A DNA stretch of 64,000 nt from Paraburkholderia unamae. GTDB lineage: Bacteria > Pseudomonadota > Gammaproteobacteria > Burkholderiales > Burkholderiaceae. Location of the stretch: the NCBI RefSeq assembly GCF_003268775.1, contig NZ_QLSU01000013.1:1-64000 (forward strand). The letters are read 5' to 3'. Below the pieces are notes generated by a model. That model was not told the DNA's origin and did no database searches. It saw nothing but the letters and a program-made list of their open reading frames with translations. A program made the position numbers and the translations under genes. This document shows positions 57,783 to 64,000 of this stretch, piece after piece (positions within the stretch are counted from its first letter, which is position 1; each line of letters opens with the position of its first letter).

Positions 57783-59333
57783 ATGAATCCATGGATCAAA
57801 CAACGCATGTACCGGGTGTGCCTGCTCGTGCTCGCGTTGCTGTTTACAGGCGCTCAAGTGGTGCGCTCGCAAGATGCGGCGCAACCCGCTCCGTACAAAC
57901 CCGAGGAGTTGGAGGCGCTCGTCGCGCCCATTGCGCTCTATCCCGACTCGGTGCTGGCACAGGTGCTCATGGCCTCGACCTACCCGCTGGAAATCGTGCA
58001 CGCGGCGCGCTGGGTCAAGGAGCACCCCAAGGTCAAGGGCGATGACGCCGTGAAGGCGGTGCAGGACCAGACCTGGGACGCGAGCGTGAAGTCGCTCGTC
58101 GCGTTTCCGCAGGTGCTGGAGCCGATGAACGACAAGCTCGACTGGACGCAGAAACTGGGCGACGCGTTCCTCGCGCAGGAAAAAGACGTGCTCGCGGCCG
58201 TGCAGCGCTTGCGCACCCGCGCGCAGGATTCGGGCAACCTCAAGTCGAACGAGCAGCAAAAGGTCGTGGTCGAGCAACCGCCCGCGCAAGGCGGCCAGAC
58301 CATCGTGAAGATCGAGCCCGCGAATCCCGAGGTCATTTACGTGCCCGCGTACAACCCCACGGTCGTCTATGGCGCGTGGAGCTACCCGGCCTACCCGCCG
58401 TACTACTGGCCGCCTTCGCCCGCGTACTATCCGGGCGGCGCGCTGATGACGGGCTTCGCCTGGGGCGTCGGTCTCGCGGCGGCGGGCGCCATCTTCGGCA
58501 ACTGCAACTGGGGTGGCGGCGACGTCAACATCGACGTCAACAAGGTGAGGAACGTCGATCGCAACTTCGACCGCTCCAAGGTCGAAGGCGGCAAGTGGAA
58601 ACACGACTCGAGCCACCGCCAGGGCGTGGCGTACCGCGACAACGCCACGCGCGAAAAATTCGGCAACAACACGCCGGGCGCCGACTCGCGCCGCGACTAT
58701 CGCGGCCGCAACAACGGCCAGGGCGGCGCCAATGTCGCCGACCGCGGGGGCAACCGGGGCAACGGTGTGGGCGGCGGCCAGGGCCTCGGCGGCGGAGACC
58801 GCGGCAACCAGGGCGGCCTCGGCAACAACCGGGGCGGCGTGGGCAATAACGCGAGCGTCGGCAATCGCGCGGACATCGGCAACAACGGCGGCGTGGGCGG
58901 CAATCGCGGGAACGCGGGCAACGGCGTGGGCAACAACGCGGGCGCGGGCAACCGCGCGAACGCAGGCAACAATGCGGGTGCAGGCAACCGCGCGAACGTG
59001 GGCAACAATGCGGGTGCAGGCAATCGCGCGAACGTGGGCAACAACGCGGGTGCAAGCAATCGCGCGAACGTAGGGAACAACGGCGCGGCAGGCAATCGCG
59101 TGAGCACCGGCGCGGGCGGCGGATATGGCGGCGGCGGCGGTGGCGGGTACGGCGGCGGCGGCGGGCGCGACAGCGCCTTCCAGGGCGTCGGCAGCGGTGC
59201 GGCCACTCAGCGCGACGCGAGCCGCGGGCGCTCCAGCGTGCAGTCGTCCGGGTTCAATCGTCCGAGCGGCGGTGGCGGCGGCATGCGCGGCGGCGGCGGC
59301 GGCGGCGGCGGACGCGGCGGCGGCAGGCGCTAG
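57783..59333 (+). CDS. DUF3300 exported protein with Gly/Asn-rich repeat tail
   Basis: This is a 516-residue protein. ATG 57783 gives a signal segment (MNPWIKQRMYRVCLLVLALLF..., cleaved near VRSQDA). Residues about 35-255 form the conserved DUF3300 domain (YKPEELEALVAPIALYPDSV; VLMASTYPLEIVHAARWV; IVKIEPANPEVIYVPAYNP). After a short hydrophobic stretch (ALMTGFAWGVGLAAAGAIFG) the last 250 residues are Asn/Gly/Arg-rich, including four near-identical 12-residue repeats (NAGAGNRANVGN). The function is unknown. It forms an operon with DUF2950 downstream, a common pairing. Confidence 0.85.
   Translation: MNPWIKQRMYRVCLLVLALLFTGAQVVRSQDAAQPAPYKPEELEALVAPIALYPDSVLAQVLMASTYPLEIVHAARWVKEHPKVKGDDAVKAVQDQTWDASVKSLVAFPQVLEPMNDKLDWTQKLGDAFLAQEKDVLAAVQRLRTRAQDSGNLKSNEQQKVVVEQPPAQGGQTIVKIEPANPEVIYVPAYNPTVVYGAWSYPAYPPYYWPPSPAYYPGGALMTGFAWGVGLAAAGAIFGNCNWGGGDVNIDVNKVRNVDRNFDRSKVEGGKWKHDSSHRQGVAYRDNATREKFGNNTPGADSRRDYRGRNNGQGGANVADRGGNRGNGVGGGQGLGGGDRGNQGGLGNNRGGVGNNASVGNRADIGNNGGVGGNRGNAGNGVGNNAGAGNRANAGNNAGAGNRANVGNNAGAGNRANVGNNAGASNRANVGNNGAAGNRVSTGAGGGYGGGGGGGYGGGGGRDSAFQGVGSGAATQRDASRGRSSVQSSGFNRPSGGGGGMRGGGGGGGGRGGGRR
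58935..59078. repeat. 36-bp tandem repeat, four copies, inside the DUF3300 gene
   Basis: Units begin at 58935, 58971, 59007 and 59043 and encode NAGAGNRANVGN with single substitutions. The unit length is a multiple of three, so copy-number change would keep the frame. A degenerate fifth copy follows. Confidence 0.75.
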
Positions 59334-59344
59334 GGAGAACAGCC

Positions 59345-60262
59345 ATGAGACGACGTTTGCATTTTCATCCGGTTGCATCGGCGGCGCTCACGGCGGCGAT
59401 CGCGCTCGTGCTCGCCATGATGGCGCCCCGGCCGTGCGCGGCCGCCGCGCAGAGCAGTTTCCCGTCTCCGGACGCGGCGATGAACGCGTTCGGCAACGCC
59501 GTCGCGGGCAACGACGAGCCCGAGTTGCGCAGTCTGCTGGGCGCGGACTTCCGCCAGCTCGTGCCGCCCGTGGACGCCGATATCCGGCAGCAGTTCCTGA
59601 GCGAATGGCATGTGTCCCACGCCGTCCAGCCAAGCGGCGAAAACCGCGCGGTGATCGCCGTGGGCGACGACGGCTGGACCTTCCCGATCCCGCTCGTCAA
59701 GACCGCGCAGGGCTGGCATTTCGACACGCCTGCGGGCGTCGAGGAAATGCGCGTGCGCCGCATCGGGCGCAACGAGCTCGCCGTGATGCAGACCATGCTC
59801 GCGATCTACGACGCGCAACGCGACTATGCGCAGGAGCATCACGATGGCAACCCCATGCTCGTCTACGCAAGCAAGCTCGCCAGCTCGCCGGGCAAGCAGG
59901 ACGGCCTGTACTGGCCGACCGGCCCCGACGACGCGCCCAGCCCGCTCGGCGTCGCGTTCGCCACGGCCGGCGCGCGCAACACGGAAAACGCGGGCTACCA
60001 CGGCTACCACTACAAGCTGCTGACGAAGCAAGGCCCGCATGCGCCGGGCGGCGCGTTCGACTATATGGTGCGCGGCAAGCTGTTCGGCGGCTTCGGCGTG
60101 CTCGCCTGGCCGGTGCGCTATGGCGACACGGGCATCAAGAGCTTCATGGTGAGCCATGACGGCCAGGTCTACGAGCGCGACCTGGGCCCGGAAGGCGCGG
60201 CGAAGGCCGAAGCCATGTCGTCCTTCGATCCGGGGCCCGGATGGTCGAAGTCCTCGCCTTGA
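59345..60262 (+). CDS. DUF2950 exported protein
   Basis: This is a 305-residue protein starting ATG 59345, 11 bp after the DUF3300 stop, with a GGAG site upstream. The signal peptide ends near AAAQ. DUF2950 features: FPSPDAAMNAFGNAVAGND at the N-terminus, DDGWTFPIPLVKTAQGWHFD, VMQTMLAIYDAQRDYAQEH, DGLYWPTGPDDAPSPLG, and GYHGYHYKLLTKQGPHAPGG. The family is of unknown function and typically encoded with DUF3300, so they probably act together in the envelope. Confidence 0.88.
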   Translation: MRRRLHFHPVASAALTAAIALVLAMMAPRPCAAAAQSSFPSPDAAMNAFGNAVAGNDEPELRSLLGADFRQLVPPVDADIRQQFLSEWHVSHAVQPSGENRAVIAVGDDGWTFPIPLVKTAQGWHFDTPAGVEEMRVRRIGRNELAVMQTMLAIYDAQRDYAQEHHDGNPMLVYASKLASSPGKQDGLYWPTGPDDAPSPLGVAFATAGARNTENAGYHGYHYKLLTKQGPHAPGGAFDYMVRGKLFGGFGVLAWPVRYGDTGIKSFMVSHDGQVYERDLGPEGAAKAEAMSSFDPGPGWSKSSP

Positions 60263-60292
60263 CGGTGAGCACGGCCGCGCGCGCGGCCGGCG

Positions 60293-61111
60293 TCAACGCG
60301 TGCGGGCTGGCCGCGCCGGCACGGCGTCGTCCACGTCCAGCATGTAGAGCAGCAAGGCGTCGCGGTCCGGGCCGCTCATCGCGGCCACCACATGCATGAG
60401 GAGCGCGCTCGCCCAGCAGAAGTCGGCCATCGTCGCGCCTGGCGCGCCACGCGTGATGCCCTCCATGCGCGCCACCGCTTGAGCGTCGCCCGCAAGCTCG
60501 GCATCGACCGCCTCGTCCAGATGACGCAACGCGCTCTCGAATGTCGCGGACGCGGGCAGCGTGAGCGGCGCGGCGAGCACGGAACGGATCACGATGCGGT
60601 AAAGCACCGCAAAGTATTCGGCGGCGTCGGCATCGCTCATGCTGTCGACCGAAATGCGATCGACGATGTCCTGCATGCTCGTCGCGCCGTGGCAACCGCC
60701 GGCCGCCGCCTGGCCGATGTATTTGGTGAGCAGCATGAAGTACACCAGCCGGTCTTGCGGCGCGAGGCGAGCAACGCCGCGCCGGAACAGACGCTCGCGC
60801 GTGGCGTCGTCGCGCAGCTTCGCTTCGAGGCCCGCCGCGCCGCCGGGCACGGCGATCGCCACGGCCGGGTCGGTGCGCAGACGCGCGAACCACGCATCGA
60901 CGATGCGCGCCTTGATCGAATCCGCCGCGACTCCTCCTTGCGAGACATCGCCGGTGTCGCCCGCCGCGGGCGCGATCACGAACGTAAGGATGCCGAACAA
61001 CCTGTGCGGCGTCTCTTCGTTGACCGGCACGTTGCTCCACGCATCGCGGCCGCTCGCGACCAGCACGACGATCAGCGCGAGCCACGCCCACAGCGGCGCA
61101 CGGGTTTTCAT
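60293..61111 (-). CDS. hypothetical exported or membrane-anchored protein (272 aa)
   Basis: I do not recognise a family. ATG 61111 gives an N-terminal hydrophobic segment (LWAWLALIVVLVASG, residues about 7-21) followed by a helical, mostly soluble protein. It has GGCHGATSMQDIVDRISVDS and a C-terminal acidic stretch. No good ribosome site is visible. The gene is convergent with DUF2950 (30-bp gap) and divergent from the MetA-like gene, whose 5' end it overlaps or abuts. Longer forms up to 61534 are unlikely. Confidence 0.55.
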   Translation of the reverse strand: MKTRAPLWAWLALIVVLVASGRDAWSNVPVNEETPHRLFGILTFVIAPAAGDTGDVSQGGVAADSIKARIVDAWFARLRTDPAVAIAVPGGAAGLEAKLRDDATRERLFRRGVARLAPQDRLVYFMLLTKYIGQAAAGGCHGATSMQDIVDRISVDSMSDADAAEYFAVLYRIVIRSVLAAPLTLPASATFESALRHLDEAVDAELAGDAQAVARMEGITRGAPGATMADFCWASALLMHVVAAMSGPDRDALLLYMLDVDDAVPARPARTR

Positions 61112-61201
61112 GGCATCGGCAAGCAAGGTGAAGGGAACGCCGCCTTCGCCGGGCGGCAACCGGAACCGGACGCGAACACGGGCAAGGCGCGCCGGCGCTC
61201 G

Positions 61202-62116
61202 CTGCGCGCCCTCTGCGCGCAGTGGCTCTGCGCCTTCGCCGTGCTGCTCCTGCACGCGGGCGCGCCGCATGCGCAGGAACTCGAGCCGCGCACCTACTCG
61301 CCCTCCCCCATCGGCACGAACTTTCTCCTTGCGGGTTATGCGCACCTGAGCGGCGACGTGCTCACCGACCCTTCGCTGCCAGTCAGCGGCGTCAACGCGC
61401 GCATCAACAACTTCGTGCTCGGCTACGTGCACACGTTCGCGCTGGCCGGGCGTACGGCGTCGCTGGGCCTTGCCGTGCCGTTCATGAGCGGCGACCTGAG
61501 CGGACTCGTCATCGGCGCGCCGACCGAGGTGCATCGCGCGGGACTCGGCGACATGCAGTTACGCTTCGCGCTGAATCTGATCGGCAATCCCGCGCTGTCC
61601 CCCGAGGCGTTCGCGCAAGCGCCGGCTGTCACTTCGCTCGGCGCGAGCCTCACGGTCCAGGCCCCCACCGGCCAGTACATCCCGACGCGGCTTGTGAACG
61701 TGGGCAACAACCGCTGGGCGTTCAAGCCCGAAATCGGCGTGTCGCAACCGTGGGGCAACTGGTTCTTCGAGGCCTCGCTCGGCGTCTGGTTATTCACCAG
61801 CAACACGGACTTTTTCAACGGTCAAAACAGGAGCCAGGCGCCGCTCGCGATTACGCAACTGCATGGCGGCTACAGCTTCCGGCCGGGACTCTGGCTCGCT
61901 TTCGATATCGGCTACGCGTCAGGCGGCGCGACTTCGGTGAACGACGGCGCGCGCGGCCCGAGCCAGGGCAACGCGCGCGGCGGGCTCACGCTCGCGATGC
62001 CGCTCGGGCATGGCTGGTCCGCGAAGCTCGCGTATTCGCGCGGATTCATCACGCGCGCGGCCGGCGATTATCAGATCGTCACGGTCGCGCTCCAGTATCG
62101 CTGGTTCGATCGTTGA
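61202..62116 (+). CDS. MetA-type outer-membrane transporter-like protein, start unresolved
   Basis: This is a beta-barrel protein of the MetA-pathway phenol degradation type (about 305 residues from CTG 61202). The signal-like segment (LCAFAVLLLHAGAPHA) is followed by the mature TYSPSPIGTNFLLAGYAHLSG and barrel strands to the aromatic C-terminus ALQYRWFDR. No ATG, GTG or TTG is present in frame between 61007 and 61240 that would give a normal signal peptide. A neighbouring frame has an ATG at 61110 leading to RTRTRARR, so a one-base shift near 61190 would restore a full signal. Either a non-AUG start or a frameshift is implied. Confidence 0.7.
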   Translation: MRALCAQWLCAFAVLLLHAGAPHAQELEPRTYSPSPIGTNFLLAGYAHLSGDVLTDPSLPVSGVNARINNFVLGYVHTFALAGRTASLGLAVPFMSGDLSGLVIGAPTEVHRAGLGDMQLRFALNLIGNPALSPEAFAQAPAVTSLGASLTVQAPTGQYIPTRLVNVGNNRWAFKPEIGVSQPWGNWFFEASLGVWLFTSNTDFFNGQNRSQAPLAITQLHGGYSFRPGLWLAFDIGYASGGATSVNDGARGPSQGNARGGLTLAMPLGHGWSAKLAYSRGFITRAAGDYQIVTVALQYRWFDR

Positions 62117-62127
62117 GGCGCGACGCC

Positions 62128-62763
62128 TCAGTTCGTCGCGCCGGTCACCGCCGCCCGATCCGCCTGAATGGCGGCGGCAATATCGGCGCTGATGGCGGCG
62201 AGCGCGCGGTCGTGCGCGTCGACGAGCGCGCCGTAATCGTGGCTCGCCACGCTCTCGTGTGCCACGGTGCGCCCGAGCGCCGACGCGCGATGACCCGGCG
62301 GGCGCACGGCCCACTGCGCTTCGATGGTCACCGAGTCGCCCGGCAAACTGTCAAAGCGCACGATATCCACGCGCACGCGCCACACGGGCGGCGTGGCCAC
62401 GCCGAGATCGACCGTCGAAACGCGCGCCGTGCCAAGACGCTGCGCGAGGTCCGCGGCAATGACGCGGCCGATGTCCGACTTCAGCGGCGCGGCCCAGCGC
62501 GCGAACTCGTTCATCTGGATCGTGTTGTCGGCATTGCGCGTGACGATCTGCGGCCGGTCGACCATCTCGGGCACGGTCACGGGGCCGACCACGACGTCCA
62601 TCGTGACGCCGGTCGCCGCCGGCTGCACCGCAGCCGCCGCGTCGTCCGCGCGCAGCGCATAGAACGTGGGCGACGGCGACGAACACCCGGCGAGTCCCGC
62701 GACGGCGCACGCGAGCGCCATCGCCACGAAGCAACCTCTGCGCGTTATCACGATCCGGCTCAC
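62128..62763 (-). CDS. pqiC: PqiC-like lipoprotein
   Basis: This is an outer-membrane lipoprotein of the Pqi lipid-transport system, 211 residues. A GTG start at 62763 overlaps the pqiB stop by 4 bp. The signal ends VAGLAGCSSPSPTF with lipobox Cys about 27. The DUF330/PqiC fold follows: FYALRADDAA, VVVGPVTVPEMVDRPQIVTR and QMNEFARWAAPLKSDIGRVI. PqiC forms the OM end of the trans-envelope PqiB bridge. Confidence 0.88.
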   Translation of the reverse strand: MSRIVITRRGCFVAMALACAVAGLAGCSSPSPTFYALRADDAAAAVQPAATGVTMDVVVGPVTVPEMVDRPQIVTRNADNTIQMNEFARWAAPLKSDIGRVIAADLAQRLGTARVSTVDLGVATPPVWRVRVDIVRFDSLPGDSVTIEAQWAVRPPGHRASALGRTVAHESVASHDYGALVDAHDRALAAISADIAAAIQADRAAVTGATN

Positions 62764-64000
62764 TGCTTGCCTCCCGGTTTGCCCTGTACCACGGCTTCTG
62801 GATGGCGCTCCAGATAATCGGCGAGTATGCGCACGGACGCCGCCGTGCGCGCCAGTTCCTTCATCGCATCGCTCGTGTTCTGCTGAAGCTCCGAGTCTGG
62901 CTTGAGCGCGTCGTTGGCGGAGTCGAGCGCCGACTGCGCGGCCGACAGCGTGTCGTGCGCCTGCGGCACGACGTCGTTGCCAAGCCGCGACATCACGTCG
63001 TTTGCGCCCTCCAGCGTACGTTGCGCGCTCTTGCCGATCGCATCGAACGGAATGCCGTTGAGCTTGGCGAGCAGACGCGTGAGCGACTCCTGCAACGACT
63101 GCAACGTGCGCGGCACCGTGGGCAATTCGGGCGGCGTTCTCGCCCAGTCGACCTTGGCCTTGGGCGCGTCCGGGAAAATATCGAACGCGACATAGAGCTG
63201 GCCCGTCAGCGGATTGCCCGAGCGCAACTGGAACCGGAAGCCGTTGGCCACGAGGAAATCGGCAAGCTCGTGCGGCGTGGCGCTGATGCGGCCCGGCGGC
63301 TTGCCGTTGGGCTCCCGTTGATACCGCGACGTGAAGCGCTCGGGATACAGGTTGATTTCCACAGGAATGCTGAACTGTTTCTTCACCGGATCGAAGCGCG
63401 TGTAGATCTTCGTCACTTCGCCCACCACGACGCCGCGGAAATCGACCGGCGCGCCCACGGTCAGGCCGCGCACCGAATCGAAGAAAGTCACGACGTAGGT
63501 GTCGACAATGCGGTCGTGCTCCTTCAGGGAGTCGGCGCGCGTGGCGTACAGCTCGAACTTCGTGTTGGCGTCGGCCTCGGCCACCTCGGTGTCGCTGTCG
63601 GGCGTTTCGAACGCCACGCCGCCAATCAGCAAGGAAACCACCGACTGCGTATTGATCTGCACGCCGTCGGGGCTGAGCGAGACGTCAAGGCCGCTCGCGT
63701 GCCAGAAGCGCGTGTCGCTGCGCACGAACTGATCGTAGGGCGCGTTCACGAACACGTGGAGCGTCACGCCCTTGCCGTCCGGGTCCAGATCGTACGACGC
63801 GATCTGGCCCACTCGCAGGCGGCGGAAGAACACCGGCGAGCCAACGTCGAGCGAGCCCATGTTCATGCTCTTGAGCACGAACTCGCGCCCCGGAATGTCG
63901 CTCGGGAATACAGGCGGCACTTCGAGGCCCACGAAGTCGCGCCGCCCCTTGTTCGAGTTGCCTTCGTCCATGCCCACATAGGACCCGGAAAGCAGCGTGC
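62760..64000 (-). CDS. pqiB: PqiB-like MCE protein (5' end outside window)
   Basis: The 3' part (413 codons) of a trans-envelope MCE protein is present; the frame remains open through base 64000 (LLSGSYVGMDEGNSNKGRR). Two MlaD/MCE repeats are recognisable: LVGSPVFFRRLRVGQIASYD-like sequence (here SLDVGSPVFFRRLRVGQI) and LTVGAPVDFRGVVVGEVTKI. A long C-terminal coiled-coil follows (RTLQSLQESLTRLLAKLN; ALDSANDALKPDSELQQNTS) ending in HPEAVVQGKPGGKQ. It belongs to the envelope lipid-transport pathway with PqiA, outside the window, and PqiC downstream. Confidence 0.9.
   Translation of the reverse strand, partial: TLLSGSYVGMDEGNSNKGRRDFVGLEVPPVFPSDIPGREFVLKSMNMGSLDVGSPVFFRRLRVGQIASYDLDPDGKGVTLHVFVNAPYDQFVRSDTRFWHASGLDVSLSPDGVQINTQSVVSLLIGGVAFETPDSDTEVAEADANTKFELYATRADSLKEHDRIVDTYVVTFFDSVRGLTVGAPVDFRGVVVGEVTKIYTRFDPVKKQFSIPVEINLYPERFTSRYQREPNGKPPGRISATPHELADFLVANGFRFQLRSGNPLTGQLYVAFDIFPDAPKAKVDWARTPPELPTVPRTLQSLQESLTRLLAKLNGIPFDAIGKSAQRTLEGANDVMSRLGNDVVPQAHDTLSAAQSALDSANDALKPDSELQQNTSDAMKELARTAASVRILADYLERHPEAVVQGKPGGKQ

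Noticed and set aside
57540..59378. 612-codon minus-strand open frame
   Set aside because: It mirrors the DUF3300 gene; the Ala/Val/Arg repeats are complements of its Gly/Asn repeats. No ribosome site or domain is seen.
1..64000. CRISPR arrays, tRNA or rRNA genes, insertion sequences, phage genes, toxin-antitoxin pairs
   Set aside because: I looked for direct-repeat arrays, cloverleaf-like GTTCGA motifs, and transposase or integrase DDE and tyrosine motifs and found none that hold up. Short repeats noted above do not have CRISPR spacing.

Overview
The window is GC-rich, densely coded Gram-negative DNA. Its gene content points to a Burkholderiaceae genome, most likely Paraburkholderia, Caballeronia or a close relative. 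The evidence is three OmpC/Omp32-type porins, a YadA-type trimeric autotransporter with an ESPR signal, an intracellular PHB depolymerase, OruR-like and FixJ-like regulators, and the DUF3300/DUF2950 and Pqi gene sets. This is an inference from protein families, not a database match. I see no tRNA, rRNA, transposase, phage gene or CRISPR array; the window reads as ordinary chromosome (or chromid) backbone with accessory metabolic islands.

Layout. 1-4.0 kb: the 5' part of hutH, divergent from a complete polar amino acid ABC importer (binding protein, two permeases, ATPase); three HutC-like operators sit between them, so this is probably the histidine importer of the hut regulon. 4.2-6.8 kb: an Aer-like chemoreceptor and an AraC/VOC gene pair. 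6.9-12.3 kb: a 1126-residue trimeric autotransporter adhesin divergent from an unusual receiver-LuxR-PAS regulator whose receiver lacks its phosphoacceptor aspartate; an 18-bp perfect palindrome lies between them. 12.3-17.7 kb: a possible small gene, MarR, SET-domain protein, PhaZ, GST and a porin. 17.8-23.2 kb: a FecBCD-type iron/siderophore ABC importer divergent from an OmpR/EnvZ-type two-component system. 23.2-25.6 kb: a TetR-NmrA-SDR group. 25.9-30.0 kb: a periplasmic molybdenum hydroxylase (2Fe-2S subunit, Tat-exported Mo subunit, triheme cytochrome c). 30.0-35.6 kb: a polytopic membrane protein, an orphan amino acid binding protein, a secreted PAP2 phosphatase with an autotransporter-type repeat tail, and a small hypothetical gene.

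35.7-39.5 kb is the cobalamin locus. Two cobalamin riboswitch-like leaders lie back to back on opposite strands. The plus-strand one is canonical and leads into btuB. The minus-strand one is a shorter variant that leads into a 35-codon ORF and then a porin gene. 39.5-43.2 kb holds a beta-propeller protein, a TPR/HTH regulator, a DUF899 protein and a DUF2182 membrane protein. 43.4-54.0 kb holds a BON-domain protein, a third porin and an eight-gene co-directional catabolic cluster: acyl-CoA synthetase, Rieske ferredoxin, DsbA/FrnE-like protein, alpha/beta hydrolase, TauD-type dioxygenase, quinone oxidoreductase, MFS transporter and BKACE-type beta-keto acid cleavage enzyme. A divergent OruR-like AraC regulator flanks it. 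I cannot assign the substrate, and this cluster is the best candidate for an undescribed pathway. 54.1-56.6 kb: an outer-membrane lipoprotein and a FixL/FixJ-like pair. 56.6-57.2 kb: an AT-rich gene-free stretch. 57.2-64.0 kb: a small exported protein, the DUF3300/DUF2950 pair, a hypothetical protein, a MetA-type outer-membrane protein with no usable start codon, pqiC and the 3' part of pqiB, which runs off the window.
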